From Anthoceros angustus (Eukaryota; Streptophyta; Anthocerotopsida; Anthocerotales; Anthocerotaceae), in contig MU008172.1 of NCBI GenBank assembly GCA_010909165.1, positions 992,001-1,056,000 on the forward strand: a DNA stretch of 64,000 nt. Reading direction: 5' to 3'. The notes under the pieces are model-generated. The model had not been told where the DNA came from and did not search any database. It saw only the letters and a list, made by a program, of their open reading frames with translations. The translations under genes and the position numbers were made by a program. Shown in pieces: positions 9,526 to 24,300 of the stretch. Position 1 is the stretch's first letter. Every line of letters starts with the position of its first letter.

Positions 9526-12359
9526 GAGCACCACATTTTCCAAAATTCTTTCGTCCTTACGCGGCCAGCAAAGTGTACACAATAGAGCGTGTCATTCTTG
9601 ACATTTTGCAGAGTATTTGGTGCCCCACACCCCCTTTTGTTGCATACGTAAGCATTCCGCCCGAGCCCAATCCACTTGGATACCCCCTAGTGGATTAGGC
9701 GGATGCGCCATGAGCCAAACATCGATCCGCCAGCCTCCGTTCCGACCCATGTGACCAGGGTACAACCCTGCATCCAGCCCGTCCTCCAACGCAGCCCGTG
9801 CTCCAGTAGCCGCGCTCCAGCAGCCCGTCCTCCACCAGCCCACCTTCATCCGCGCTTGCAGCCTGCCCTCCATCGCCTTTAGCAGCCCGCCTTCCATCCG
9901 CGCCTGTACCTCGCCCTCTAGCCTGTGCTTCAAGATTGCTTTAGTGCCTGCACATTATAGGAAGTGCAAATGTTGGATTGCCTGGCTGCCTGCACAATTA
10001 AGGAAGAACAAAGTGTGGGCGCTCGCCGTCACCATGCCGCCATATCGTTCGTATGATGAGGAGGAAAGTCTTGCTGAACTGTATCTGCTTGCTCAAGCCT
10101 CTCGATTTGTGAATGTGAAACCCAAAAGACATTGCCCTGTTTACTCTTGGTCGTCCACACTTTCTACAACTGCTCTGTACATCCGTACATCACATCGGGG
10201 TTTCAATTCCTTCTGTAGCATCCGGAGCAACAATCAAGTTTTCTTGAACAGTTCCAATTGTTCTCTAAGTAAGGTCGCTTGGCAGTTGGGAGTCACATTA
10301 AGATTGGGAGCTGCAGGAAATGGAGCAAATATTGGGAAAATATGTCAACTCTATTCACATAGGTCATGGCACTCTTGTGATGTGGACCACGCGGGGTGAT
10401 TACTAGCAAAGAGATCTTCGACATGAGTTAGCCACTTTTAGACGAGCCCAGATTAGTGAAGTCACGCGCATGGAGGTTATGAGGGATGTATCGGCTTCAT
10501 TGCCGGGACAACTTTGCCTGTTAAGTACATAAGCTGGCCTCCCATGGTGAGCAATATTTTGATAGAAAACGGAGGTATGCCCTTAAGTTCACACAAATCT
10601 AAGACCGTATGCCCTTAAGTTCACACAAATCTAAGACCTCCAACATGCCTGGCTTATGTCTCCCTATGTGTGTTTTTGTCCAGGTATTCTCTAAACCTCC
10701 AAGTTGTGTGTGATGTCCATTAAAGAATCACTTCTATTCATGTTGGTTGTCATGGCTAGAATCATGATGCATATGTGTTTCAAAGAATAAGTATTTATAA
10801 GAATCCAAGTGCACATTTCTTGGCAGGGCATTTTTAGGTATTTTTAGATTCTGCGTATTTGGTGTCACATTTTTGTGTTCCAACATATTGTACTCCTTCT
10901 TCTAGGGAGAAAGTGGAGTTCAAAATTTCATTGCTAATCTAAAAGAAGAGTTCGAAATGAGCATTGCATTAGAATAATAAACTCCAGATGGGGTTCCCTA
11001 CGAGAGTTGCGGCGATAATTCAAATTTGAAGAGGACGTCAAACAATTGTCACGCCGAGGAGTTGCGGGGATAATTCAAATTTGAAGAGGACGTCAAACAA
11101 TTGTCACGCCGAGTTGTTGCATGTTGTCTGCTACACAACATGTTGGCCACCCTTGGGGATGCTTGGTTGGAGCTTCACAATGAAGAAGAACCTGAGTTGA
11201 ATGCAATGAATGACCTAGTTAAGAATTTGGTTCTATAGTTGCCAACTTCCGTGAAGTTTTAAAGCATAGAGTCCTAGCTAAAAACTATGAGAGAGGTGTA
11301 TTACCTTTGACCTATCTATGAACTACTGTCATCGTTGCCAAAATGCTTTGCCAAATTCTAAATGATGTCCTTCATGTCTTCTTCATCCAACTTTGCATCG
11401 AGTATGGACTTCCACGACTCCATATGTTTCATCTCGAGTCAGGTTTTGTTGTCTTCTTTGACAATTTTCATTTTCAGTTGTCTCTCCTCCCTTTGTGCAA
11501 CTAGTTGAGCTTCTTTCTCTTCTCTCAAAGCAGTTTGTTGAGGTGTGAATCTTCCTTTCTCCCAAGCCAACTTTTCTTGCTCTGTTGTTTATCAACATGA
11601 CACGAAAAATCTTGTCAAGCAATGAACAATATGTCACTTCTTCTTGCAACTCAAAAACATGTGCTACAAATTCGTAACTTACTTTGTGCTTTGGCTTTCG
11701 CAGAATTGGTACTTTTGATGTCCCGTGCACTTGGTCTTGCATCTAGTTTGGGCGATGCCCATCTGCTATCTACATTTCGAGAATCCGTCTTAACTTTATG
11801 TGATGAGGTGGGCAATGAAGAGCACGAAGTCTTAAGCTTGCTCCCCACTTTAAGTCTTTGCTGTTCAATGTCACCACCAGGTCCTTGCATAGAAGCATAA
11901 ATGTTGGCATCATTTTCAGCCAAAGAATCAAGATCCACAACTTCATGATCCTTACACATACCGTTGATACCCTCTTGGGCACCAAGCATACTATAACGCC
12001 TTCCACATCTGTTGCGGTAACATTTGGTTATGATGCCGCAGTGAAATCCTATTGCTTCTCCTCCATGATCTACCTAGGATTCTCCGCATACAACAGCATG
12101 TAGGTAGAAAGGGCTTTCCAAGAAGTGGTTATAGCTAAAATCCCATCTTTTTTTGGGCGAAAACGAGCATTCGCTTTTTTTTAGGCTGTTTTTTAAGGTG
12201 TTTGCTAATTTAAATGTGGTGTTCAAACCCATGGCGCCACACCCTGCATGTTCATTTGATCACTCTATGCCGCATCCATGGATAGGCACCATGATTTTGA
12301 AGGGGTGAAGATAATCAAAACCATCTGTTACAAGCTTTTTTTGCTTGTCCAACATTCTT
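9526..12359. other. Gene-poor region with short repeats
   Basis: No gene is supported. A low-complexity block (9720-9935) and tandem duplications at 10570-10640 and 10998-11112 are the visible structure. ORFs at 9944-10399 and on the minus strand at 11383-11989 have no recognisable domain. The latter may be decayed transposon sequence (basic Lys/Ala-rich tail), but I cannot name a family. Confidence 0.
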
Positions 12360-15300
12360 CCTATATTAGCGTTTCTATTGGAAAACGGACGGAACGAGAT
12401 GAATGCACAAACAGGTTTGCACACCCAACGTGGCAGTGTGCAAGCTTGTTTGTGCAAAACGAACAAGAAGATCCAGGTGCACAAGCATATTTGCGCACCC
12501 GGAGGCAAGAAGATCTAGGTGTGCGCACCCAGGGCAAGAAGACCCATCGCGCACCATAGGGCAAGAAGGCCCTGGTGCATGCACCTTGGGGCAAAAAGTG
12601 CTTGGTCCGTGCACTTGGGAGCAAGGGGGCTCTATGCGTGCACCTCGAGGTAAGGGGGCCACACACCTGGGATTAAGAAGGCCTTGGGGGCATGAACCCA
12701 TATGGTTCATGCGGTTCATTCCCATAAAAAAATGAGCAAAAAATCGAAAACAATATAAACAGGACCCAAAAAATTCCAGTTTTTGGTGGCTAAAATGTGT
12801 TTTTTGCAGTTTTCTCGTATTTGTTTTGATTTTTTTGTTGTTTTAAAGAGTTCTTGTTGACGTTTTCAATCCTTTTGTGCACCTCCCAAATCTGAATATG
12901 TCTTCATCTTGACTTAACCCTCATCATTTCTCTCGTGATCAAAACTAGTGAGGACTTTTTACATCTTTTGAATCTTGAGACGTTTATCGTGGGCTCAACT
13001 CCAAGTGCAAACCATACCAATCTATTCTAGCACTGCACGCGGATCAAGAGCATTAGGTCAACGAAGATGTTATCGTTCTAATGTTTGCGAGACAAAGTCT
13101 ACTAGAATTTCAGAAGCAAGAGTACAATGTTAGGATTGATTTGTGCGAGTGAAAGGTTGTTTGCGCACCAGAATCACAGCATGGGCCTTGAAAACTCTAA
13201 ATGTTTGTACACATGCCGGTCGTGAGATTGGCCATTTTTAAATCAGGAGACCTCAAAATTTGATCAAGTTTAAAATCAAATACATTTGTATACGCGTAAA
13301 TAAGACCTAAACTCTTTGAAATGGCCGATTTTTGACATGCAATTTAGGCTTCGCGGAAGTCCGTGTGCAAAAAAGGGGTTACTAGAGAAACCTCTTTCTG
13401 CCCAGATGCTGTTATATGCACCAATCTCAAACACCATAATCATGGAAGGGGGTTAATAAACACCAAGGAGGTTTTCATCCAATATGGTCCGAAGGGAAAC
13501 CCGTTTGGGATGGGTCACACTTAGAGGCTTTGGACAACTTCATTCCAAAAAAGCAACAAAAAAAAGGTTGCATAATGGCTGGAATCGTTGTCTAGAGTAG
13601 TGGCTACATCACACAAAAGGTGAGGAGTATAGTCCGCTCATCAGAATTGTCCATAGCATGACCCATGTTTGCTCAGTATTAGTGCCCGGAATGACAAATG
13701 GGGAACGGAGTTGTCAAGATACAGTGTTTAAAGATTCCAGGCAATCCTCACAGTCATCAGTGCAAAAGAATGATAGTTTTTTTCCAAACGTCTCCCTGGA
13801 ACCCTTAAGTGTGTCGTTCTTGTCAAGCACGAGCCTTCCGGGCATCGGTGGGAGAACTCTCGGCATGCCATGATGGAGGATTTGTAGATGGGCATGGAAG
13901 GCTTACATACTATATGCCGAACAACATGCACACTAACTGGGCTTGGTGCACAAAAGGGATTCTATTCTCCTGAAGGTTGGTTCAAAAGGAAGGGCGCCGG
14001 CCAGCCGGCGCCTTCCCATATATCCATGTGGCCGGCATTACATACTAACTCCAACACATGTGACTCCTACTTTCTCATCTTTCACTCACCGGAGGATAGT
14101 ACAAAATATCGTTAACTATCACTAACATGATCACCCCACTTTGACCCTAACACATAGCGGTCAATAGAAGTGGACAGTCAACAAAACCCCTTGTCTACCG
14201 ATCTCAAATGTTGGTCGCCTCTACTTCATGAACTTTGTCATTTATCTGTCGAATTGACACCTTCCTCCTCTGAGTGCCCAACGTCCTCACCGTCATCATG
14301 GCATACTGATGATTACGGGAATTCAAACTGAACCCATAATACAAGATGACAATTTTATTGATGAAAACTTCTTGAATATTCTTCGGGTAATTCGCCTTCC
14401 CACCCTTTTTCCTTCCATTCCCAGCTGTCTGAGTGGATGGGACGCAAATTGCATATTCTTCCACGTATCTGCCTTCATATGCATCTGTGTGCTCAGTCTT
14501 GAACCAGTGAACCAGAAAATGAGGTTATGCTGCATCCTCACTTGAATAATTTTCCCAACCAAGAAAGGTCGGTTGTGCGTATCGGTGGTGCAAGGGATTG
14601 CAATGAACATTCCTTCTTTTATGTCACTTACATCTCCATTCAAACGTGCCATTTCCTATTGCTGCCTTCCCAAATGTTGGTAAGCCCCCAAGTACATATC
14701 CCTTTGGGAGAGGTCTCTTAGCAATGCCTTGTCAAGGATAGCTTCCTCGGGAACTTAGAGTGGTTGTGTTGTTTCTTCCAATTCCATCTAGGAGAACCAT
14801 GTCCACTGCCTCGTGAAAAGTAGCCAATATATTCTCCACTGCGATTTCTTCTTGGTCCACCAAGAATGCTTCCCACCATCTAAAATCTTCCACGATCCGC
14901 CTTCATATGCATCCGTGTGCCTGGGCCTTGAACCATGAACCGAAAATGAGGTTATGCTGCATCCTCACTTGAATAATTTTCCCAACCAAGAAAGGATGCG
15001 ATCGGTGGTGCAAGGGATTGCAATGAACATTCCTTCTTTTATGTCACTTACATCTCCATTCAAACGTGCCATTTCCTATTGCTGCCTTCCCAAATGTTGG
15101 TAAGCCCCCAAGTACATATCCCTTTGGGAGAGGTCTCTTAGCAATGCCTTGTCAAGGATAGCTTCCTCGGGAACTTAGAGTGGTTGTGTTGTTTCTTCCA
15201 ATTCCATCTAGGAGAACCATGTCCACGGTTCCTGTAGTGCGAGCCGAATATTATTCTCCACTGCGATTTCTTCTTGGTCCACCAAGAATGCTTCCCACCA

Positions 15301-18300
15301 TCTAAAATCTTCCACAGTTACATATGGCCGCAGCTCGAACTACAAGAATTGCATGTGTTTTACAACATATTTTACAACATAATTTACAATCTCGCGTTGT
15401 AAAAACGGACATTTACACGTTTGTAAACTGACAGCTTAACTTGGTTGTAAAATTGCTGACGTGATCGGAAAGACCCTCTTTCAAATCGAAGGGACAAATT
15501 TCAAAAACTCCAAACCGGCTTCGGTTTCCCAATACATCGATGTCAAATATTGCTTACCCCTAATTACTGCCACAAGCCCACGGTCTCCTTTCTCTTCTTT
15601 GGTTATCTTAAACTGATGCTGGAATGATAAGTTGTTCAATTTTTTTACCGCTGAAGAGTATGCCTAGCAACCATTGCCTTATCTAATCGGCCATACATAT
15701 GACCGCAAGTCCGGGACCTCCTTCAAAACTTTGACCTCCAGTGTAGGCGTATAGGCATCAACCAGAATCTCCGACAACGTGGAAAGAGTGTGGGCCTCCT
15801 TGTGCTTCAAGCTTTTGGAAAAGCAAGAGAACGTATGGTCGATTTGATCATGAATGTGTCCAACCAGGAGGAAACTCACCTTCACCTTTTGAAATGTCCC
15901 CATATCAACTAGCATCTTTAAATACGCAAATAGCACCTGGTTCTTGTTTTCCCGGCAAGTATTGTCAAGCTGCAAATAAAGCACTTTGGGTAGCACTCCT
16001 TTATAATTATGTACGACATCTTGTATGATCCTGATAGTTAGATTCGCATCGTTCGGCAAATTGGCATAGTGCAAAAACATCTTTGCTACGTAGGTATAGT
16101 TGTGGATCATGCAGCCCACCACGTGGACAGATACACGGGAATCCTCATCTAGATTCTTGGGCCATCGGAGAAAGTGTAGAATCCCAGTCTTCTTCTGGTC
16201 CACCCATCTATAGCCAGCAACATGTACTTATCCGGTTCCCTGTAACTCTTTTCACGATGTTTTGCCATTTTTTTCCGCTCCTCGCGTAGCCGCACATGGT
16301 GCGAGTCCAACGCAGCTTGATATTTTTTGTGCACATAGACACAAGTTTCAATTCATCGGAGACAATCAGAATTCATATTTTATACACAATGGGTTAGAGG
16401 CGAGCGCCGGCTTGGCAGTGCCCACCCCACGCTTCTGGCCCATCAACCTGCAAGGACATAATCCAAGAACACCACCGCACACATTAAACTGAAGCAGGGG
16501 ACCACCACCTCTTTACACAAATCTTTACCATCATTCGTAATCCAAAACGGTCAAAACTTAGCGTCAGGTATATGTATGATCCAAAAAAACTTGATTCATC
16601 CGCAGTGGCAGTGGGCGCCGGCAGGCCGGCGCCAGCCTACTGCCCCTGAGTAACCTACACATTCAATGAACTAAGGAATCAGACTAGACCTTTTCAACCA
16701 GGGGGCCAGCCATCACCTCCGAACTGAAAGCTAAAATACGAAACTCCTACATGAAACAAAATTACAAAACCATCATTGAACCATGGGGTGGGCGCCGGCG
16801 GGCCAGCGCCCACCTCGTGGAGAGACACATCTGCAACCCATCTGCACCCCAACTGCACATTCGGCGCACACGATGCTTGCACACTTAGAACTTGGGGATG
16901 AACCTGAAAACACATTTCTAGCCTAACGTGGTTTGTATTAGTTACACGGTAATGTCTACCTTGATCAACCTTCTAAGTTGTATTTCGAATAGTGGTCTTT
17001 AGCCCTGCACATATTGAGCATGTCGAGAACCCATTGGATTTCAGAATCTTCACTCAGCTGAAGTTGGATTTCCATAACTTCAGTTGGAAACCAAGCGTAC
17101 GTCACAAACTGCAGACCAGAGCTTTCACACTGGCATTTGTATAATGCCCATATCTCCAACTTTGTATAAGTGTCAAGCAAGTTATAGACCTCCACGTTCG
17201 GAAGTCTCTCGGCCATGAACAAAAAAGCATTGTCGCTATAGCACCAAGTGCATGACGAGACTAATACACTGGGTTTGTTCTAAACTATTCCACAAGGCAT
17301 TCCTCAGGACCTAGCTCGCTTTCAGTTCCTCATATCTGTTGTATCCCATACAGTATACTCTTCTAAATGCCTTCACACAACACTGTAGTGGGACCGATCC
17401 CATAACATGTGTCAACACTTTCTCTTTGTTGTTTTCACTCCGGTCGCGATGCACGAGGGATTGAAGAAAGGTCTCCTGCTCTTGTCTGCACATTCTGAGG
17501 AACCTCTATCGTTGCTCCTGAAGCCCTTGCTTGGTCAACCTCTACATGCACATCTGGTTGCAACACGGTTTCAGAAAATCTGCCAGCAACCTTTGTTGTC
17601 TACAGCCGCCAAAACTAAATGCCTTGGCGCGGAAGGCACATCATTGCAAATATGCCGAAGGATCTGCAACGGTAGATCTTGTCGGCCACGTGGCACAACG
17701 CCTCTTAATTGTTTACTCCAAATTGGTATTAGCCTGTACGGCTTTTGCCTCTTAGGCATTACCGGTCGGACCTCAAAATAGCGCTTCATTTAAGCATGGT
17801 TTTGAATGACAATTATGTTCAAAGGAAGCCAGCAAATGCACATGATGTCACGCAAATGGGGTTTCATACTCCTAATCGAAGTGGAGAGTAATCAAGAGCA
17901 AAAAACAACCCGGAAAACAAGACATATCTTTATTATGTTTTTTAATTTTACCACAGTAGTTTTATCTTGATAGTAACCTTCAGTAAGTAGCTATTTGCAC
18001 GACAAAGCCCAAACATATATTGGGGAGCTCGTATGGACTAGATAGTTTTTATTCAATACCTAGGAAGAAAAGAGCGAGTATTTTGACTGGAAGGTAGGCT
18101 ACATGTGCAGCTGAACGGTTTAGGTTAGACACAGACGAGGGTACCTAGAAAGAATATCGGGGCCGGAACTTGTGTCGAAGGGGAAGAAGCGGGTTTGCAT
18201 GTGCCGAGAGAAGAGTCCTACTTAAACCGGCAGCGGCAACCTCGGTTGCGTCAGTGCATATTTTGCCCGGTTATGTGCCTCAGGGTCAGACATCACCTTG

Positions 18301-21300
18301 CCTGTTTCTGGCCTCCGGTTGTGCGCTCGCGTTGGCCTCCTCTCCTCCTCCTTCTCCTCCTGTGAGCGGAGCCATGGGGAAGGGAGGCAGCATGGCGTTG
18401 CAGGAGCAGCAGAAGCAGCAGCACGAAGAGGTGCACAAGGGGCGGGCTCCCTCAAGCAAGCCTCCCTTCACTGTGGGGCAGCTGAAGCGCGCCATCCCGG
18501 CGCACTGCTTCCAGCGATCGCTGCTCATGTCGGCGTCCTACCTGGTGGTGGATCTGGCGGTGATAGCGGCTCTAGCGTGGGCGACGGCCTTCATCCCGGA
18601 GTCGGGCCCGCTGGCGTGGGCGGGCTGGGTGGCGTATTGGTGCGTGCAGGGGTGCGTGGCCACGGGCGTGTGGGTTATCGCTCACGAGTGCGGGCACCAG
18701 GCCTTCTGCGAGCACGGGTGGATCAACGACTTGGTGGGACTGGTGCTGCATTCCTGCCTCCTGGTGCCCTATTTTTCTTGGAAGTACAGCCACCGGCGGC
18801 ATCACAGCAACACCGGCAGCGTGGAGAGGGACGAGGTGTTTGTTCCCAAGGCCAAGCACCAGCTGGGCCCGGCGTCCGCGTGGCTCAACCACCCCGCGGG
18901 CCGCCTCGTGCAGATCGCGGTCATGCTCACCCTGGGCTGGCCTGCCTACCTCACCTTCAACGTTTCGGGGCGGCCCTACCCCAGGTTCGCCTCCCACTTC
19001 GACCCCAAGGGCCCCATCTTCGGCAGCCGGGAGCAGATGTTCGTGCTGCTCAGCGACGCGGCCCTGGCGGCGGTGGTGGCGGGCCTCTACTTGCTCGGTT
19101 CCTCCTTCGGCTTCCTGGCCCTCTTCAAGCTCTACGGCGTGCCCCTGCTCATCGTGAACGCCTTCTTGGTGCTCATCACCTTCTTGCAGCACACGCACCC
19201 GGCGCTGCCGCACTACGACTCGAGCGAGTGGGACTGGCTGCGCGGCGCCCTGGCCACTGTGGACCGCGACTGGGGCATCCTCAACAAGGTCTTCCACCAC
19301 ATCACCGACACGCACGTCGTGCACCATATGTTCTCCACCATGCCGCACTACCACGCGCAGGAGGCGACCCTGGCTGTGAAGCCCATCCTGGGCCAGTATT
19401 ATCAGTTCGACAGCACCCCCGTGCATCGGGCGCTGTGGCGGGAATGCACTCAATGTGTCTACGTGGAGAGCGACTCCGGAGATCACAAGGGTGTCCTCTG
19501 GTTCAGCAACAAGCTGCATTAGGCTCCCTTTTTTTCCCCACCACCATTTCAGCCTTCAGCTTTGGCTTGTCCTTCATTCCCCTCCCCTCCTCTCCTCCAA
19601 TATTCCGGAGTGGACTTCCCCAGGCTCATTCATGCATGGCTCGAAGGGTCACGCAAATTTCTCCCCTAATTTCTAGGCGAGACACTCATGGCGCATTCAT
19701 ATTAGGTCAGGTCAGGTCAGATCATGCGGCTTTAGTGTTATGCCCAGCGGTGAATGTTCAAAGTGCTCATTCAAAGTGCCCATTCAAAGTGCTCACTACT
19801 CACAAACATCAATTTGTCTCATAATGTAGCACACTCTGGCTGATCACAGATGTACAGACCTAATTTCTGATTTGACCCTATTTCAGTGACGCTTGTCACA
19901 AACATGGGTACTTCAGTTCCAGTTGCTGTCTTGTCGCTGGAAACCTGTTGTTGCGGGAGTATGACGAAATCTTGGTGCTGGCCTGGAAAGGAAGGGGCCA
20001 AGTGTTGGGTGCCTATTAGTGCTCCCATCCGGTAATGCACGAATGAGTGAGAGAGTTGCCCAGTGAGCGGGCGAGATGCTGATTCCCTGCTCTGGATCTG
20101 GAGCCTGTCGAGTGCGAGAAAGGAGGCGCCGCAGAAGGCAAGGCCAAAGTAGAGTGTCAGGCGGCGGGCCCCGGGCCCCGGGGAAGAGCAACTGTCCGAA
20201 CATCCCGCGGTCTGATTGCGCCGGGACCGCCGGAATCTCGTGAGGCATGAAATCTTCTTGCTGCTCTTTGTCCCGGTGTGCTACGCATGCGTAAAGTACG
20301 TTTCTACCAGGAGATGGCGGTGTAAAATAGGGCAGCAGCGCATGCAATCACCACTGAGCAGAAGGAGGACATGACCAGGTCCAGAGCCATGGAGCCGTGG
20401 CGTTGGAAGAAGTCGGCTGGAATTGCGACGTAGTCCCGGGGTGACTTCTCGGTGGGGACAACGAGAAATCGGGAAGGTGGAGGCGGTGCCGCCCATGCGC
20501 TTGTGGGAGCTTCCGTCAGGACCAGCGCCCTCTCGAAGGCGACATGCAGCGACAGACCGAACACGGAGAGGAGCACCAGGGCGATGAGGGTGAGGGACAA
20601 GGCTCTCTTGGGGGAGGACTGGTGGAAGAAGGCGTGAGGGGAGAAGGTGGAGGATATGAATTCGCGTAGGTGGTAGGCAAGTGACAGCAGCAGGGTTGCG
20701 CACAGATTTGCGGCCAGAGATGGGAGAGATGGCATCTTGGGGGATCTGCACTGGATCTGGATCTGGACCTGGACCTCTTCTGTGATGTGAGGAAACACAC
20801 AACACACACGCACCCACCCGCAGGCCCCTGAGGGACGAAGAACGGTTGGTTATTTCGGTTAGCCTTCTGCTGTCAGCTGACTGGAAACCCACGATTGAGG
20901 GCCTCGGAAGCCCACACGTTAAACTCTGTGCCGCCTGCACCCCAGCCAGGCTGCTCCAAAATGGCGTCCGTCAGTCCCATCAAGAAGCCGGCCAAGCCGG
21001 CTGCTGGTGCCAAGGAGCTGGTATCCGAAGCCCAGTCCGTGCTGGACATGATAGAGGCTGCTGGACGACCTCCACCCAACATGGACGTCTACCAAGTGTA
21101 TGCTTTACCACTGCCGCCTCCGCCTCCTCTTGATTCCTGTCTCCTTTGCTGCCAGAGGCCCACTGGACAATGCTTGCTTGCACTGCCAGGCTGCAGCAGA
21201 CAACCATCGAGGAGGCCAGGCTTTACATCGACAGGCTGGTCCGTGAGATGGAGCGGGTTGATGCGGAGAGCAAAGTTACCCGGAATGAAGCTGTAAATGC

Positions 21301-24300
21301 CGCTGCCGCCTAGGCTCCCGTTCTTCCCGGTGCACGCAGCCTGCAACATTCTTTCTCCTCACATCTCCTTGCTTGTACTCTGCAGTTTGCTTTGCAAGAG
21401 TATTTCCAAGCAGACGTGGACACCAAACAGAAGCGCATAGAGGAGCTGGAAACAAAACTTGCACAGGTGCGGCACTCTCGGAGGCTAGGAATGCCAGGGA
21501 AGATGAAGCTTTCCTCAACTGCAACAAGCCCAGTGATGAATATCCCCCTGTGGCCTGTCACACATAGGGCAGCGGGAGGGAGAGCTTGAAGCCCTGCAAA
21601 CCGGAAGAGCAGAGGAGATTCGCGCCATCACTGTGCAATCCCGAGAGGACAAAGCCAGGGCTTGTGAAGCGCTCAACCAACAGATCAAGGCGTTGAAGGA
21701 TGAGTTGCATTCTGTAGCCGAGTTCCGGAAGCATCAGGTAGCCGTAGCACAAACACTGCGTGGGATATTAATTCATGCCAAAACTTGATCCCATCCTCAT
21801 CTCTTGCTTCACATGCAGTATCAAGTGCCAACCGGATGCTAGGACGTCACCACAGTAGTTGTCCAGCCTCGCACCTGATGCACACGACACTCTTCATTCC
21901 CACTCCTTTTCATGCACGGTTTTGAAAAGGAGGAATGATATCAGTTTCCTCACAAACTGGGGCTTGTCGTGGCTTACTGAACTCAGCTTGAGGTTGAAGA
22001 GGAGTGTGCAAAAGCAAAGCAGGAGACGGCAGATATGAGATACAGAGAAAAGCATCTCGTTCCCGACCTAGAGAGGCATTGGTTTGAGCAGGCAAGTTTA
22101 TAGAGACGCAACTCCGTCCCCCCCGCCCACAAGCAGCGACTTCTTCCATTGTCCTAAGAGAGTGCAAGGCGCTTGCAGAACAATCATGTGAAGAAGGAGT
22201 ACGAGCAGAAGCTTGAGCAGGTGAAGGCTGAACTTTGGGTGGAAATTGAGGAGCGCATGACATCGCGATTTCGTCATATCCTGAAAGAGGCAAGAATCGA
22301 CATATGTCAACGTTTTCAACAATGCAACCGATTTGTAGGCATGGTAATAACTCAGACTGTGGGTCTCCACTTAGCAGAATCAGCGCCTAGTAGAGGAGCT
22401 AAGGGTTCAGATTGAAGGGGGCTACAGGCTACAAGTAGAAAGAGACATGTTCCAGGCTAAAAATGCAGCTTTAGCACACGATATGAGTTTGCTCAAAGAA
22501 TCTGAGGTCCTTTACATCAAACGGGGCAACCACCAGTCCAAATTGATTGCAGAAAACTCCACCAAGGTACTAAACACGCAATGATTATGAAGAAGCCACG
22601 CATTCTTGTGTGTAGCTGCACACAGGAATGCTGTGTAGCTTCCTCCAATGCATCTCATGGCTTCTCACACTACAATCCATACAGGTTGAAAATCTTGAGA
22701 AAAGCTTAAGAAAGGTTATCCGCCAATACAGTGGGGAGCGAAGAGCAATGGAAGAACATCACCAGAATAGCATTGCGGAGATTGAGGCAGAGCAACAGGT
22801 ACTTGCTGAGTGCAACTACATCATACGTCTGGCCCCTGCAAAAGTAACATATATTGCTACCTTTTACAGTTGAATAGAACGCAAAGAACATACAAATCTC
22901 TGCTTGACGTACAGTCCGAAAAATCATATACTGCAGGCGCTGCGGAGAGTCATTGTATCACAGACAAAGGAGCTGAAAAAAGTCCGACGCCTTGCCTCAC
23001 TTGTTCTAAAGCAGCGTGGGGAGGTTGAGCAATTCCTCATTGAATCCATACAACATGTTCAGGCACAAAAGCTGTTAGCAGTCCAAGGGGGAAAGCAGGA
23101 TGACATGACAAGTACAGGATACCGTGGTGGCAAAGGGAATACAGATTACCTTCGGTCATCGCCAATGTTTCCTTCAATCCAGGGTGACAAGGAAAACATA
23201 GAAGTAGGGACAAACAAAAAGGTTAGATTCAACTCACAATCAAAGAAAGAGGCGGCGCTGCTCAGCCTGTTTGGACAAAAGAAGATGGATCAGCCCCAGG
23301 CCCAAAGAGGCCCAAGTGGGGGCCTATTGCAGAGGGGATCAGCAGAATTTCCGTTGCCTCAAGGCCGAGGTGATGTTACTCAACGGATCAGAAAAGCTCT
23401 CCCCAGTGACCAGGCACTGATGGACCAATACGACCAAAAGGAGCTGAATGTGTTGGCTAGCCTTGGGGATAAGCCATTGGTGCGGATCAAGCCCAAGGTT
23501 GACATCTCCGAGCTCACTTGGAGTGAGCGAGAGAAGGTATTGAGGTATGTCTTCAACAAGATCAACGCTGTGCATCAGAAGCTAGTGCTGCCCACTCTGA
23601 AGCCAGACGATGACGATGACAACGTGACCTACGGATCCATCAGTGATGCTGGAAGGCCCAACATAGTGTGAACAGAACTCTGAAGGCTAGCTTTCAGTTT
23701 GGTCACAACCGGTTATCTCCTTGTCCACTTATCCAGAAAGCTGGCGAAACCGTCCGGGCCCGCGACACCATCGTTCTCTGCTGTGTTCGTTCATCAGGCA
23801 TCAAGTTATCTCTGCAGTCTAAGCAGCCATGCCGACATGGTGGACAGGCTTGCTAGGATACGAGCGACAGTGGTGACAAAATGTTATTCCAACTTGGAAA
23901 GCGCTGCTCTTGTACATAAACTGATGAAAGGGTTGACAAAAGAAAAAAATTGGGCAAAAGAACCAGGTAGTGGCACAAATGTCTCCTCATAGGGCCAAAT
24001 CAGCACGGGAGCCTGAAGTAGACGCACCATCCCACCTGACGGGTGACGAGTGTGGTGAGGATAATCTTGATGACTCCTGAGTCCTTCCCAGTGCCCTGGG
24101 AGAACGCAACCACACATCCTTTCTTGGTGACAGCGGCCTTTCTTTAACTGCTCCACTCACCTTACTCCGAGGTAGAGGTGCGTGAACTGTGATCGGCATG
24201 GACCATTCTCCTCGCTCTCTGTCTTCTACCTCAAGGGCTGACTCGTACTTACCCCAATCCACGTTCTGTGCCGAAGCTACAAACTCAAACCGAAGGATCC